Assembly: GCF_018122595.1 (NCBI RefSeq)
Contig: NZ_JAGRQH010000010.1
Span: 1 to 64,000, forward strand
Source of the DNA: Neokomagataea anthophila
GTDB lineage: Bacteria; Pseudomonadota; Alphaproteobacteria; Acetobacterales; Acetobacteraceae
Reading direction: 5' to 3'
DNA: 64,000 nt
Position numbers and translations under genes: made by a program. The notes beneath the pieces were generated by a model that saw only the letters and a program-made list of their open reading frames with translations, made no database searches and was not told the DNA's origin. Below are positions 9,106 through 16,735 of the stretch, one piece after another. Numbering within the stretch: the first letter of the stretch is position 1; each line of letters starts with the position of its first letter.

Positions 9106-9467
9106 GTCGGATCCCACTTTATATTACGCGTGACGTAGAATGCTTCAGTCGCGCGCAGCGTGAGTGTTGTGTGTGTGTGGCTTTAGGCCCCGTGTCTCGG
9201 GAAGGTTGGGTGGATGTGGTGGTGCAGCCCCCGCCTTCGCCTTTTCGGAGGCATAGTTTTGGTTGCGCGTGCTGTGCGCGTGACGGTTTGACGGTGCTTC
9301 TTGGTGGCTTGTTTCAAGAGTATGTGCGTGGAGTACGTCAGTTTGATGCTCTTGTTTTAGAAGTGACATCATCTGAATATGATGATGTTCAGACTTTATT
9401 GCAGCAAGATGCGTTATTAGCTGCGCGTTATGATGTGCAGGTTGAAGAATTAAAGGAAGAACAATGA
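9102..9467 (+). CDS. CobW/ZNG-like fragment protein without a P-loop
   Basis: A 121-residue product starting at a GTG that overlaps the previous stop and ending in an ATGA overlap with the next gene. The middle reads FGCACCARDGLTVLLGGL, then FDALVLEVTSS and LLQQDALLAARYDV. This follows, in order, the CxCC metal-binding motif of CobW/COG0523 GTPases, the Walker-B-region strand (usually VVIETTGLADP) and the helix after it. The GTPase P-loop that should precede the CxCC by some 25-40 residues is absent, as is the C-terminal CobW domain. It therefore looks like a pared-down relative that may still bind metal through its cysteines but not GTP. The tight overlaps and open frame suggest it is expressed. 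The assignment rests on motif reading. Confidence 0.55.
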   Translation: MSRIPLYITRDVECFSRAQRECCVCVALGPVSREGWVDVVVQPPPSPFRRHSFGCACCARDGLTVLLGGLFQEYVRGVRQFDALVLEVTSSEYDDVQTLLQQDALLAARYDVQVEELKEEQ

Positions 9468-10948
9468 ATATTGCGTCATGGATGGAGCGGTCCGGAGTTG
9501 CTTTTGGGACAAGTGGCGCGCGCGGATTGGTCACCGCCATGACGGATGAAATTTGTTGTGTTTATACGCAGGCATTCCTGCGGCATTTAAGAGCAATAGG
9601 ACAGTTTGAAGCGGGAGCGCTTGTTGCTGTGGCCGGGGATTTGCGGCCGAGCACGCCGCGGATTATGGCTGCTTGTATTGCGGCGATTCAGTTGGAAGGT
9701 GGCGTACCCGTTTATGGAGGCACTGTACCGACACCAGCTTTATGTACCTATGCATTTGCGCGGCGTATGCCATCTTTAATGGTGACAGGTAGCCATATTC
9801 CGGCTGATCGGAATGGTATTAAGTTTAATCGTGTGGATGGTGAATTCCTGAAAAGTGATGAAGCCGCCATGCGAGACGTAGCGGTGACGGTTCCTGATGG
9901 CTTATTTCGTGCTGATGGCTCTTTTGTTCAGGCGGTATCCCTGCCGCCGGTGACGGATATGGTGGCTGAATATGTGGCGCGTTATAGGGATGCCTTTGGG
10001 GATACAGTTCTTAAAGGGCAAACTCTGGGCGTCTATCAGCACTCTTCGGTTGGGCGCGATGTTGTTCCTTTGATTTTGCAGGCTTTAGGGGCTGAGGTTG
10101 TACCCTTGGCGCGCTCTGAGGTGTTCGTGCCGGTTGATACAGAAGCGGTGCGTCCAGAAGATAAAGCTTTGGCTCTGGAATGGGGCAAGGAGGGGCGTTT
10201 TCAGGCTGTCTTGACGATGGATGGAGATGCAGATCGGCCGCTTTTGGCTGATGAAAATGGGCAATGGCTGCGTGGCGATGTGCTCGGGATTTTATGTGCA
10301 CGTTTTTTGAAGGCTGCGTATGTTGCAACGCCGGTTAGTAGTAATACGGCTTTGGAAAAAGCAGCATTTGCTGTGCAGATATATCGTACGCGTATTGGCT
10401 CCCCGTATGTGATTGCTGCGATGCAAGAGGCGATGACGATTGGCAATACCGCCGCCGGGCCGGTGGTAGGATATGAAGCCAATGGTGGCTTTTTGCTGCA
10501 AACAGATGTGACGTTACGGGCTGGTGTTTTGTCTGCCTTGCCAACGCGTGATGCGGTCTTGCCTATGTTGGCGGCGTTATGCGCTGCAGCGGAGCGCGGT
10601 GTTACTCTTTCTGCGCTATGTGCCGAGTTACCCTCGCGCTTTACGGCCAGTGATCGTTTGAAGGAGATGCCAACGGCGCAAAGCCGCGCCGCTCTGGAAG
10701 GTTTGAACAAGGACACATTGGCGGGAGCGAAAGCGTTGGGCTTTGTGGCGTTATGCGGCGATTTGGAGCGGGTAGATGTTACGGATGGCTTGCGTATGAC
10801 GTTTGCCAATCATGAGATTATTCACTTGCGCCCCTCGGGCAATGCCCCAGAGTTACGTGTTTATGTCGAAGCCGCGACGCAAGAGCGCGCTACGATTTTG
10901 TTAGAGAATGGTTTGCGTGCTGTTTCTGTGTGGCGAGATGCTGGCTAG
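9464..10948 (+). CDS. Phosphomannomutase/phosphoglucomutase family protein
   Basis: An alpha-D-phosphohexomutase that moves phosphate between C6 and C1 of a hexose. Domain signatures appear in order: FGTSGARG at the N-terminus; the active-site serine loop MVTGSHIPADRNGIKF (usually TASHNP); the metal-binding loop DGDADRPLL; the sugar loop GYEANGGF; and the phosphate loop RPSGNAPELRVY near the C-terminus. The 494-residue length is normal. In acetic acid bacteria such enzymes feed GDP-mannose, UDP-glucose or polysaccharide synthesis; the precise sugar is not settled by sequence. It is the third gene of a coupled unit with the EamA transporter and the CobW-like protein. Confidence 0.88.
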   Translation: MNIASWMERSGVAFGTSGARGLVTAMTDEICCVYTQAFLRHLRAIGQFEAGALVAVAGDLRPSTPRIMAACIAAIQLEGGVPVYGGTVPTPALCTYAFARRMPSLMVTGSHIPADRNGIKFNRVDGEFLKSDEAAMRDVAVTVPDGLFRADGSFVQAVSLPPVTDMVAEYVARYRDAFGDTVLKGQTLGVYQHSSVGRDVVPLILQALGAEVVPLARSEVFVPVDTEAVRPEDKALALEWGKEGRFQAVLTMDGDADRPLLADENGQWLRGDVLGILCARFLKAAYVATPVSSNTALEKAAFAVQIYRTRIGSPYVIAAMQEAMTIGNTAAGPVVGYEANGGFLLQTDVTLRAGVLSALPTRDAVLPMLAALCAAAERGVTLSALCAELPSRFTASDRLKEMPTAQSRAALEGLNKDTLAGAKALGFVALCGDLERVDVTDGLRMTFANHEIIHLRPSGNAPELRVYVEAATQERATILLENGLRAVSVWRDAG

Positions 10949-11014
10949 GGGCTTTTTACAAAAAGAAGATATTTAGGTTTGTTCTCGGGTGTTCTCTGGG
11001 ATGCTGATTGAGGT

Positions 11015-11058
11015 CGTTATTTTTCAGAACGTCCAGTTTGGAGATCTGAAAAATAACG
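11015..11058. terminator. Perfect 14-base inverted repeat (terminator-like)
   Basis: cgttatttttcaga and tctgaaaaataacg form a perfect 14-base stem around a 16-base loop, in the gap between two convergent genes. The stem is A/T-rich inside and the U-run lies within the stem rather than after it. It is not a textbook terminator but probably ends both transcripts. Confidence 0.55.
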
Positions 11059-11096
11059 CTGCAGTCTTGGAGGCGTCAAAAGGTCTCTAACATTTT

Positions 11097-11969
11097 TCAT
11101 ATTGTCTTTTGGACAGCAAAAAGTCTCCGTAACCCGTCGTCGAGAGAGGAAGGTGTAATGTTGAGGCGCTGCTGCATAGGCGTAATGTCAAAGGTTTTAT
11201 CTTCTAAGAGGCGGCGTATTTCTTCCGGCATGATGGTGGGGATGACGGCAATATGCCGTGTGTACTGAGCAAGGTAAGCGAGAAAAGAACCGGGGACAGA
11301 AATAATAGGACGTTGTTTTAGGCCCGCATGGTCGCTGATTTTTTGTACAAACTCGCGGTATGGTAGTGCCGTGCCGCCTGCAATGACGAGTGTCTCAGGG
11401 GTCGTGATGTGGCCATTAAGGAGTAGTGAGATACCGGCGATGATGCAGCGAATAACATCACGTTGTTCAATAGGCTGTACCCGCATGTTGCCACCGCCCG
11501 GTAAGGGGACCAAGGGTAATTTACGAATAAGATGCGTTAGGCGTTGCACGTTATTCTCACCATTGGCGCCGTAGATCATGGTGGGGTGCAGGAGTAAGGA
11601 GGGGCGCCCATTATCATGCAGCGCAGCTTCGCCCGCCAGAACACCATTACCATGTGCATCGGGCCAGCGGGTGAATTTGCGTGTGCTGCCTAATGCGATG
11701 ATAGGAGCTGTGCTGGCTTGTAGAATGGCGGGTATATGGCTGGCATGTGCGGTATTGGCGATGAGTGTTACGCCTTGCAGGGCGGTCTGGAGCGTATCCT
11801 GATCGGTGAGGTCAGCCTGCATGACGCTCTGTAAATGCGGGCGTAGGTCATCAGGGAGCGTTTCAATGCGGCGTAGGACGGCACGGACATTGTAGCCTTG
11901 TGCGATGAGTGCGTTGCACAGGCTACGTCCGGAGCGGCCATTAGCCCCGATTACGGCGATGAGGGACAT
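11097..11969 (-). CDS. NmrA-like NAD(P)-binding atypical short-chain dehydrogenase
   Basis: The 290-residue product opens with a Rossmann beta strand and glycine loop (MSLIAVIGANGRSGR), followed by ADLTDQDTLQTAL and the later PTMIYGANGENNV segment. This is the pattern of atypical SDR / NDUFA9-NmrA-like proteins that bind NAD(P) and act as redox sensors, epimerases or assembly factors. The classic YxxxK catalytic pair is not evident. Its start overlaps the stop of the DUF2125-type gene (TAATG), so the two are co-translated. The substrate is unknown. Confidence 0.75.
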   Translation of the reverse strand: MSLIAVIGANGRSGRSLCNALIAQGYNVRAVLRRIETLPDDLRPHLQSVMQADLTDQDTLQTALQGVTLIANTAHASHIPAILQASTAPIIALGSTRKFTRWPDAHGNGVLAGEAALHDNGRPSLLLHPTMIYGANGENNVQRLTHLIRKLPLVPLPGGGNMRVQPIEQRDVIRCIIAGISLLLNGHITTPETLVIAGGTALPYREFVQKISDHAGLKQRPIISVPGSFLAYLAQYTRHIAVIPTIMPEEIRRLLEDKTFDITPMQQRLNITPSSLDDGLRRLFAVQKTI

Positions 11970-13318
11970 TATTTAACCGAAAATGTCATGACATTAGGGG
12001 TGAAGAGCAGCATTCCCCATGTCGGGTTATGCGCCAGAGCCGGTATCTGAGAAATTGGCAGAGGGGTGGGAGGCACAACGCTAAGGCTCAGCGTACGTCC
12101 ATTAGGTGCAGTGATGTAGTCAAGCACAGGCGCGAAGACGGGTGCTGATTTGGTGATATTTTGTAAGCCTAGAAGAAGGCTCTTTTGATCTTCTTCGGAA
12201 AAGCTTGTTTTGGACAAAAGCAGAGGGGTGTCATGTATGAAGCGATCTCCTTGCAAAGAAAATTGTATATTATTTAGAAAAAAATCTGACCGTGGCGGCG
12301 TGGTTTCGGCAGAGGGGATCGTCCCCTTTTGTAGGTGCAGAGAAAACGTAAAATGTATGAAGTCAGGAATCGTGAGAGCCAGCTGTGAAGTTAGGTCATT
12401 GTGATTAAATGATACAATTGTGTTTTCTGTGATGGTCGAGCCTGCTCCGTTGAGGTGTACGGGGATTGTCTGTGAGCCAAGGCGAAGGTGTAAGCCTGTG
12501 GCTGTCAGGGCAGAATGTGTTCCGTCGTTTTCCGGTGCATTGTGGAAAGAAATTTGATCAATATATCCGTGATTATTACCAAAACTGACAGTGTTGTTGA
12601 GTGCAGTGAATGATGCCGTATTTGGAGGTGTGGGGGTATTATTCTTGAGGGTTTCTTGGATGGTGGTGGCTGTGTCGTCTATTTGTGCTGTGAACGCATC
12701 ACACGTTAAAAAAATGGGTGTTGGGTAGGCTGGAGATGTACCGTCGTCTAAAGACGTTCTGCGAAGAGAGAGTGTCGTTGCGCGGTTTTTACCGTATCGG
12801 TCTAGCTGAGCATTCTGTGCGGTAAAGTACCATGCTTGCTGGGCTGTCCGGAGAGTGAAGCGGGCTGAGAGGTCTTCGGTCTCTCCATGATCAAGGATAA
12901 TATTGCTCGCTTCAACAGCGGTAAGGCCAGCGCCGTGGTCTGGGGGAATGACAAGGCCGCGTAAATGCATTGTGTTAGCGTGTATATGGTAAGATGGGCC
13001 ATCGAGAGATGGCTGCTCCAGATCAAGGCGTGAGAAGCTTGTTTCACCGGCTGGAGATAATGTCACATGCCCTAAATGCAGTTCATGTGCGCGGTAGGTG
13101 ATATCGTGAATACGTAATGTGACGTCAGAAAGATGTGCGCCGCGCGCTAGAAGGTCAGGGCGTGCGGCGCTGTATTCAAGCGTCGAGCCTGGAGGGAGCG
13201 CGGCACGAAAGCGCGTTAGGCCGTTTTGAAGGGCGTGCTCAGGGCCATAATGGGTGCCGTAGGCGACAACGCCGGCAAAGGCCACTAAGAGGCTGGTGGC
13301 AAGTAAAGGGCGTTTCAT
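11969..13318 (-). CDS. DUF2125-type exported/periplasmic protein
   Basis: A 449-residue protein with an N-terminal signal or anchor helix (MKRPLLATSLLVAFAGVVAYGTHYG). The following body is rich in beta strand and Thr/Asn and resembles the alphaproteobacterial DUF2125 family. The function of that family is unknown. The ATG at 13318 is chosen because GGAG lies 6 bases upstream; a GTG at 13333 would put this ribosome site inside the gene. It is translationally coupled to the NmrA-like gene. No enzymatic motif was seen. Confidence 0.65.
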   Translation of the reverse strand: MKRPLLATSLLVAFAGVVAYGTHYGPEHALQNGLTRFRAALPPGSTLEYSAARPDLLARGAHLSDVTLRIHDITYRAHELHLGHVTLSPAGETSFSRLDLEQPSLDGPSYHIHANTMHLRGLVIPPDHGAGLTAVEASNIILDHGETEDLSARFTLRTAQQAWYFTAQNAQLDRYGKNRATTLSLRRTSLDDGTSPAYPTPIFLTCDAFTAQIDDTATTIQETLKNNTPTPPNTASFTALNNTVSFGNNHGYIDQISFHNAPENDGTHSALTATGLHLRLGSQTIPVHLNGAGSTITENTIVSFNHNDLTSQLALTIPDFIHFTFSLHLQKGTIPSAETTPPRSDFFLNNIQFSLQGDRFIHDTPLLLSKTSFSEEDQKSLLLGLQNITKSAPVFAPVLDYITAPNGRTLSLSVVPPTPLPISQIPALAHNPTWGMLLFTPNVMTFSVK

Positions 13319-13636
13319 AGCGGACTCCGACACGACTGCTATAATGCAGTAGGGCTAACTTACAGAGAATGTATGGCCGATAATGTATTTTTCTTATCAC
13401 GGAGTGGCTTGAGAGCAAAAGTGGGTATAAAAATTACGGTAATATAATACCACATTGCTGTTTTTGGCAGAAAACTGCGGAAAATTAAAGGGTGTAGTGT
13501 AAAATAAGCACTTGACGAAAGGCGCTGATACCGCGATAACGCCGCACCTGATCCGCTCCCGGGCATGTTCCGGCGGGCGTTGTCCATAGGTGTGACCTTT
13601 TATTTGAGGTCATACCCCGAAACCGGAATATCAACG
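13319..13636. other. Divergent intergenic region with the rplM leader
   Basis: About 318 bases separate the DUF2125-type gene from rplM. It holds the rplM promoter at 13512-13540 and a 5' leader with short inverted repeats, including tgacct/aggtca around 13601-13621. The 13380-13500 part is AT-rich and may contain the promoter for the minus-strand gene, but no confident box was found. No tRNA or other RNA gene was seen. Confidence 0.5.
13512..13540 (+). promoter_or_regulatory. Sigma-70-type promoter for rplM-rpsI
   Basis: TTGACG (13512-13517) and GATAAC (13535-13540) are separated by 17 bases, close to the consensus housekeeping promoter. They lie about 97 bases before the rplM ATG, leaving a structured leader. 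Confidence 0.6.
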
Positions 13637-14110
13637 ATGAAGACTACACAGTCGCTGAAGCCGGCGGAGGTGACGAAGAACTGGATCCTGATCGACGCTG
13701 AAGGGCTCGTTCTTGGCCGTCTCGCCACTATTATCGCCAATCGTCTGCGCGGCAAGCATAAGCCACAGTTCACCCCGCATGTTGATTGTGGCGACAATGT
13801 CGTCGTGATCAACGCGGAAAAGATTGCCCTGACAGGCAACAAGGTGGGCCAGAAGCTGTTCCACTACCACACGGGTCATCCGGGCGGTATTAAAGAGCGC
13901 ACCATCACGCAGCGTCTGACGGGTAAGAACCCAGGTCACGTTGTTGAGAAGGCTGTCGAGCGTATGATTACGCGCGGCCCGCTGCAGCGCGCTCAAATGA
14001 AGCACCTGTACGTTTATGCTGGCGCAGAGCACCCGCATGACGGCCAGAAGCCCGTCAAGCTGGACGTGGCTGCGCTGAACCGCAAGAACACCGTTTCACA
14101 CGAGTCGTAA
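13637..14110 (+). CDS. rplM: 50S ribosomal protein L13
   Basis: Component of the large ribosomal subunit that binds 23S rRNA early in assembly. The 157-residue sequence has the family blocks [40 protein letters not shown] and the [20 protein letters not shown] region. The ATG at 13637 starts the conserved protein; an in-frame GTG-type extension upstream lies in the leader and is not used. It is followed 9 bases later by rpsI, the universal L13-S9 pair. Confidence 0.97.
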   Translation: MKTTQSLKPAEVTKNWILIDAEGLVLGRLATIIANRLRGKHKPQFTPHVDCGDNVVVINAEKIALTGNKVGQKLFHYHTGHPGGIKERTITQRLTGKNPGHVVEKAVERMITRGPLQRAQMKHLYVYAGAEHPHDGQKPVKLDVAALNRKNTVSHES

Positions 14111-14119
14111 GGCCTGACC

Positions 14120-14611
14120 ATGTCCGAGACCCAAGAGCGCACCGGCACGCTGCAGGACCTTGCGAGCGCTGCCCCTTCAATTGCTACCAACGCAGCACCT
14201 GTTCGTGAAGCTAAGCACGACGCACAGGGCCGTTCCTACGCTACAGGCCGTCGTAAAGACGCTGTTGCTCGCGTATGGATCAAGCCAGGTAAGGGCGACA
14301 TCATCGTCAACGGCCGTCCGGTCAAGACGTATTTCGCTCGTCCAGTTCTGCGTATGCTCCTTGCACAGCCATTCCTGATCACGGATCGTTACAACCAGTT
14401 TGACGTGTATTGCACGGTTGCTGGTGGCGGTCTGTCCGGTCAGGCTGGTGCAGTTCGTCACGGTATCTCCCGTGCACTGACGCATTACGAGCCAGGTCTG
14501 CGCGGTATCCTGAAGCTTGCTGGCTTCCTGACGCGTGACAGCCGTGTTGTTGAGCGTAAGAAGTACGGCCGTGCGAAGGCACGTCGTTCCTTCCAGTTCT
14601 CGAAGCGTTGA
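14120..14611 (+). CDS. rpsI: 30S ribosomal protein S9
   Basis: Component of the small ribosomal subunit whose C-terminal tail contacts P-site tRNA. The core begins at [18 protein letters not shown] and ends with the invariant basic tail ([22 protein letters not shown], ending in KR). The N-terminus carries a roughly 35-residue Ala/Thr-rich extension, as in other alphaproteobacteria. It lies directly after rplM and before a strong terminator. Confidence 0.97.
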   Translation: MSETQERTGTLQDLASAAPSIATNAAPVREAKHDAQGRSYATGRRKDAVARVWIKPGKGDIIVNGRPVKTYFARPVLRMLLAQPFLITDRYNQFDVYCTVAGGGLSGQAGAVRHGISRALTHYEPGLRGILKLAGFLTRDSRVVERKKYGRAKARRSFQFSKR

Positions 14612-14636
14612 TTTTTCAACGTCTTTGTTGGACAGA

Positions 14637-14666
14637 AAAAACCCGGCCATGTGCCGGGTTTTTTTG
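14637..14666 (+). terminator. Intrinsic terminator of rplM-rpsI
   Basis: acccggc (14641-14647), loop catgt, gccgggt (14653-14659), flanked by A-run and T-run (extended pairing aaaa/tttt) and followed by a long T tract. This is a classic rho-independent terminator. Confidence 0.92.
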
Positions 14667-14830
14667 TGCTTTCTGCATTCGGTTCTCAGGGTGGAAGCGC
14701 ACTATTGCTCGTAGCAGGTGTGCGGTCTGTCTCGTTATGTTCGCAAGAGAGGCGCAGTAGGTATCGAGCGTTTTTTTAGTCTTGCTGCTTGTTTGTGCTT
14801 TCGTGTCTTTTAAAAATAAAAAAGGTGCAC

Positions 14831-16030
14831 TCACTGTTGGGCTGTGGCGTTGATGAGTGTGAGTAGTTCTTCAAGTGTGTGTATATTCTGATGCTGCATG
14901 ATGAGTGTACGTCCGGTGTGTAATGCTTTTAATCGGGCGGCGCTGCGTGTGGCGGGGTCAGGGCACAGGTCATAATCCGCTATTTGGGCGAAGCCGATTG
15001 TGCGGCGGATAAGTTCAAGCCCGCAAAAGCCGCATGTATCCTGTAAAATGGTGGTTAGGGTACTTGTTAGTACGGAATATGCAGCGTCATTGGATAAGAG
15101 TGAGGCGGCATCTCCTTTGCGTTCTTGGAAGAGACGAGTGAGTTCTTCGCAAAAACTCTGCCAGAACTGTTGGATCTCTTTGAATAAAAGATCGTTTTTT
15201 TGGGGGGCGGCGCAGGCATGAAGTATCAGATTGCCGATATAAAGCCCGCAATCAAAGCCGATGGGGCCCATGAGGGCGAATTCACCATCAATGACGCGGA
15301 TATCACTGCCGTGCAGCATGATGGAGCCGGTGTGCAGGTCCCCGTGGAGAAGCGCTTGGCGTTCTGTAAGGAAACGTATTTGGAGTGCAGTGACGGCACT
15401 GTGTAGCGCGGTGTCTTGTTGGAGCGCTGAGATCGTAGTTTCTAAGGCGGGTTCTGCCGGTGGGTTTCGTGAACAGGGGTGGAAGGGATCGTTTAAAATC
15501 AGGTCGACGGTGATGCGCGTTAGGGCTGTATTGCCTGAGAAGGCTTCGAGAATATTGGAGCCTGTTTCGAATGGTTGGGTCAGCCAACTGCTAGCGTGGG
15601 TCGCGCGGGCAATATAACGCCCGATTGGTGCTGAAAAGCCGCTGTTCACACTCCCGTTGATGAGGGCCGTACGCAAGACTTGATGTGGTATAAGCGCTTC
15701 CATGACCAGCAGGTACATTTCAGCATCATAGGTATACAGTTGCGGTGCATAAGGCGTCACTGCGGGGGCTGTATGCTGCATGTAGCGCGCTTCAAACAAG
15801 GCACGTTCCAATGGCATGGGCCAATCAGGGGCTACGCGAACATGTGGTAGAGCTTGTTTGCAGCAGAGTGCGCCGGCAGGGCCTGAAACAATAAAGACCA
15901 GATTGAGATTGCCATCACTGACTTCTCGGATGTGCCATTCCTGTGGGGAGGGGCCAAGGAGGTGGCTCAGGTCAGGGCGTTTTGTAAGCCAGTCCCGTAG
16001 TGTGATGGGCGTGAGGGCGTAATAGGGCAT
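14831..16030 (-). CDS. mtnK: S-methyl-5-thioribose kinase-like protein
   Basis: The 399-residue protein has the hallmarks of MtnK, which phosphorylates 5-methylthioribose in methionine salvage: NLNLVFIV, CCKQALPHVRV with the ATP-binding lysine, HGDLHTGSIM as the catalytic loop, and VIDGEFALMGPIGFDCG as the metal-binding segment (VIDPEF in most relatives, so P to G here). Its start overlaps the stop of the Nudix gene (TAATG), and it is the last gene of a minus-strand unit led by a GH32 fructanase. No mtnA or other salvage gene lies nearby, so either the kinase works alone for a scattered pathway or it acts on another sugar. Membership of the family is firm; the substrate in this setting is less so. 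Confidence 0.82.
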   Translation of the reverse strand: MPYYALTPITLRDWLTKRPDLSHLLGPSPQEWHIREVSDGNLNLVFIVSGPAGALCCKQALPHVRVAPDWPMPLERALFEARYMQHTAPAVTPYAPQLYTYDAEMYLLVMEALIPHQVLRTALINGSVNSGFSAPIGRYIARATHASSWLTQPFETGSNILEAFSGNTALTRITVDLILNDPFHPCSRNPPAEPALETTISALQQDTALHSAVTALQIRFLTERQALLHGDLHTGSIMLHGSDIRVIDGEFALMGPIGFDCGLYIGNLILHACAAPQKNDLLFKEIQQFWQSFCEELTRLFQERKGDAASLLSNDAAYSVLTSTLTTILQDTCGFCGLELIRRTIGFAQIADYDLCPDPATRSAARLKALHTGRTLIMQHQNIHTLEELLTLINATAQQ

Positions 16031-16728
16031 TAGGTGTGTTCCAGCAGGGCGCGTAATGTGGGGACGAATAGGCCATTAAATGATGCTTTGTGTGTAGGGT
16101 CTAGGCATGCAAGGGCATCATATTCTGCGTTACCGTCAGCTTTGCAGCGTGCGTCGATGACGTGGAAGGGGAGCATACTGTGGATTGAAACGCCGATATC
16201 AATGATATGTGTGCTGGGGTGTTCACACGCAAGAATGGGAGTGCCAATCTCCATCTCCTGAGGGAGTAGGCCGAGTTCCTCTTGCGCTTCTGCTTGTAGC
16301 TGTTCGGCAAGGCTAATTCGTGTTGTCTGTTCGCGTGTTTCAACGTTACCCGCTGGAATGCCCTGCCAGTATTCGGGCAGGTAAATAGAGCGGGCGGAGC
16401 GCTGGCCGATGATGATGCCATCAGCAGCATGAAAAAGGCCGACAACGGCGAGGGGTTTAAGAGGTTTGTCTGCAAAGAGTGCAGGGCATGTCATTTGTGC
16501 AAGGACATTTTTAAATTGATTCCAATGCCCTTCAATATGAGTGGTGGTGAGATGGTCCACGCAAAAGACGCGGCCATTATAAAGACTGGGATGTTGTGCT
16601 GTTTTTTGGCTCCAAATCTTGTCAATGGCATTGCTGTGTGTATGGCACAGCGGGTTGATTGTTTCATGTATGGCAATGTCTAAAGAGGCGTGAAGTGGCG
16701 TAATGGGCCAATGGTTGTGAGAGGACAT
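16030..16728 (-). CDS. Nudix hydrolase family protein
   Basis: A 232-residue protein from the ATG at 16728. A longer frame reaches 16872, but its extra residues are low-complexity His/Ser/Thr and overlap the GH32 gene. The C-terminal half contains IPAGNVETRE, and after an insertion LQAEAQEELGLLPQE, a Nudix box in which the usual REUXEE arginine is replaced by alanine and the loop is lengthened. EHPSTHIIDIGVSIH follows, as in nucleoside-diphosphate or ADP-sugar hydrolases. The start lies 7 bases after the GH32 stop and the end overlaps the MtnK-like start. The altered Nudix box may change the metal site or substrate, and activity is not assured. Confidence 0.7.
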   Translation of the reverse strand: MSSHNHWPITPLHASLDIAIHETINPLCHTHSNAIDKIWSQKTAQHPSLYNGRVFCVDHLTTTHIEGHWNQFKNVLAQMTCPALFADKPLKPLAVVGLFHAADGIIIGQRSARSIYLPEYWQGIPAGNVETREQTTRISLAEQLQAEAQEELGLLPQEMEIGTPILACEHPSTHIIDIGVSIHSMLPFHVIDARCKADGNAEYDALACLDPTHKASFNGLFVPTLRALLEHT

Positions 16729-16735
16729 GCTCAAC

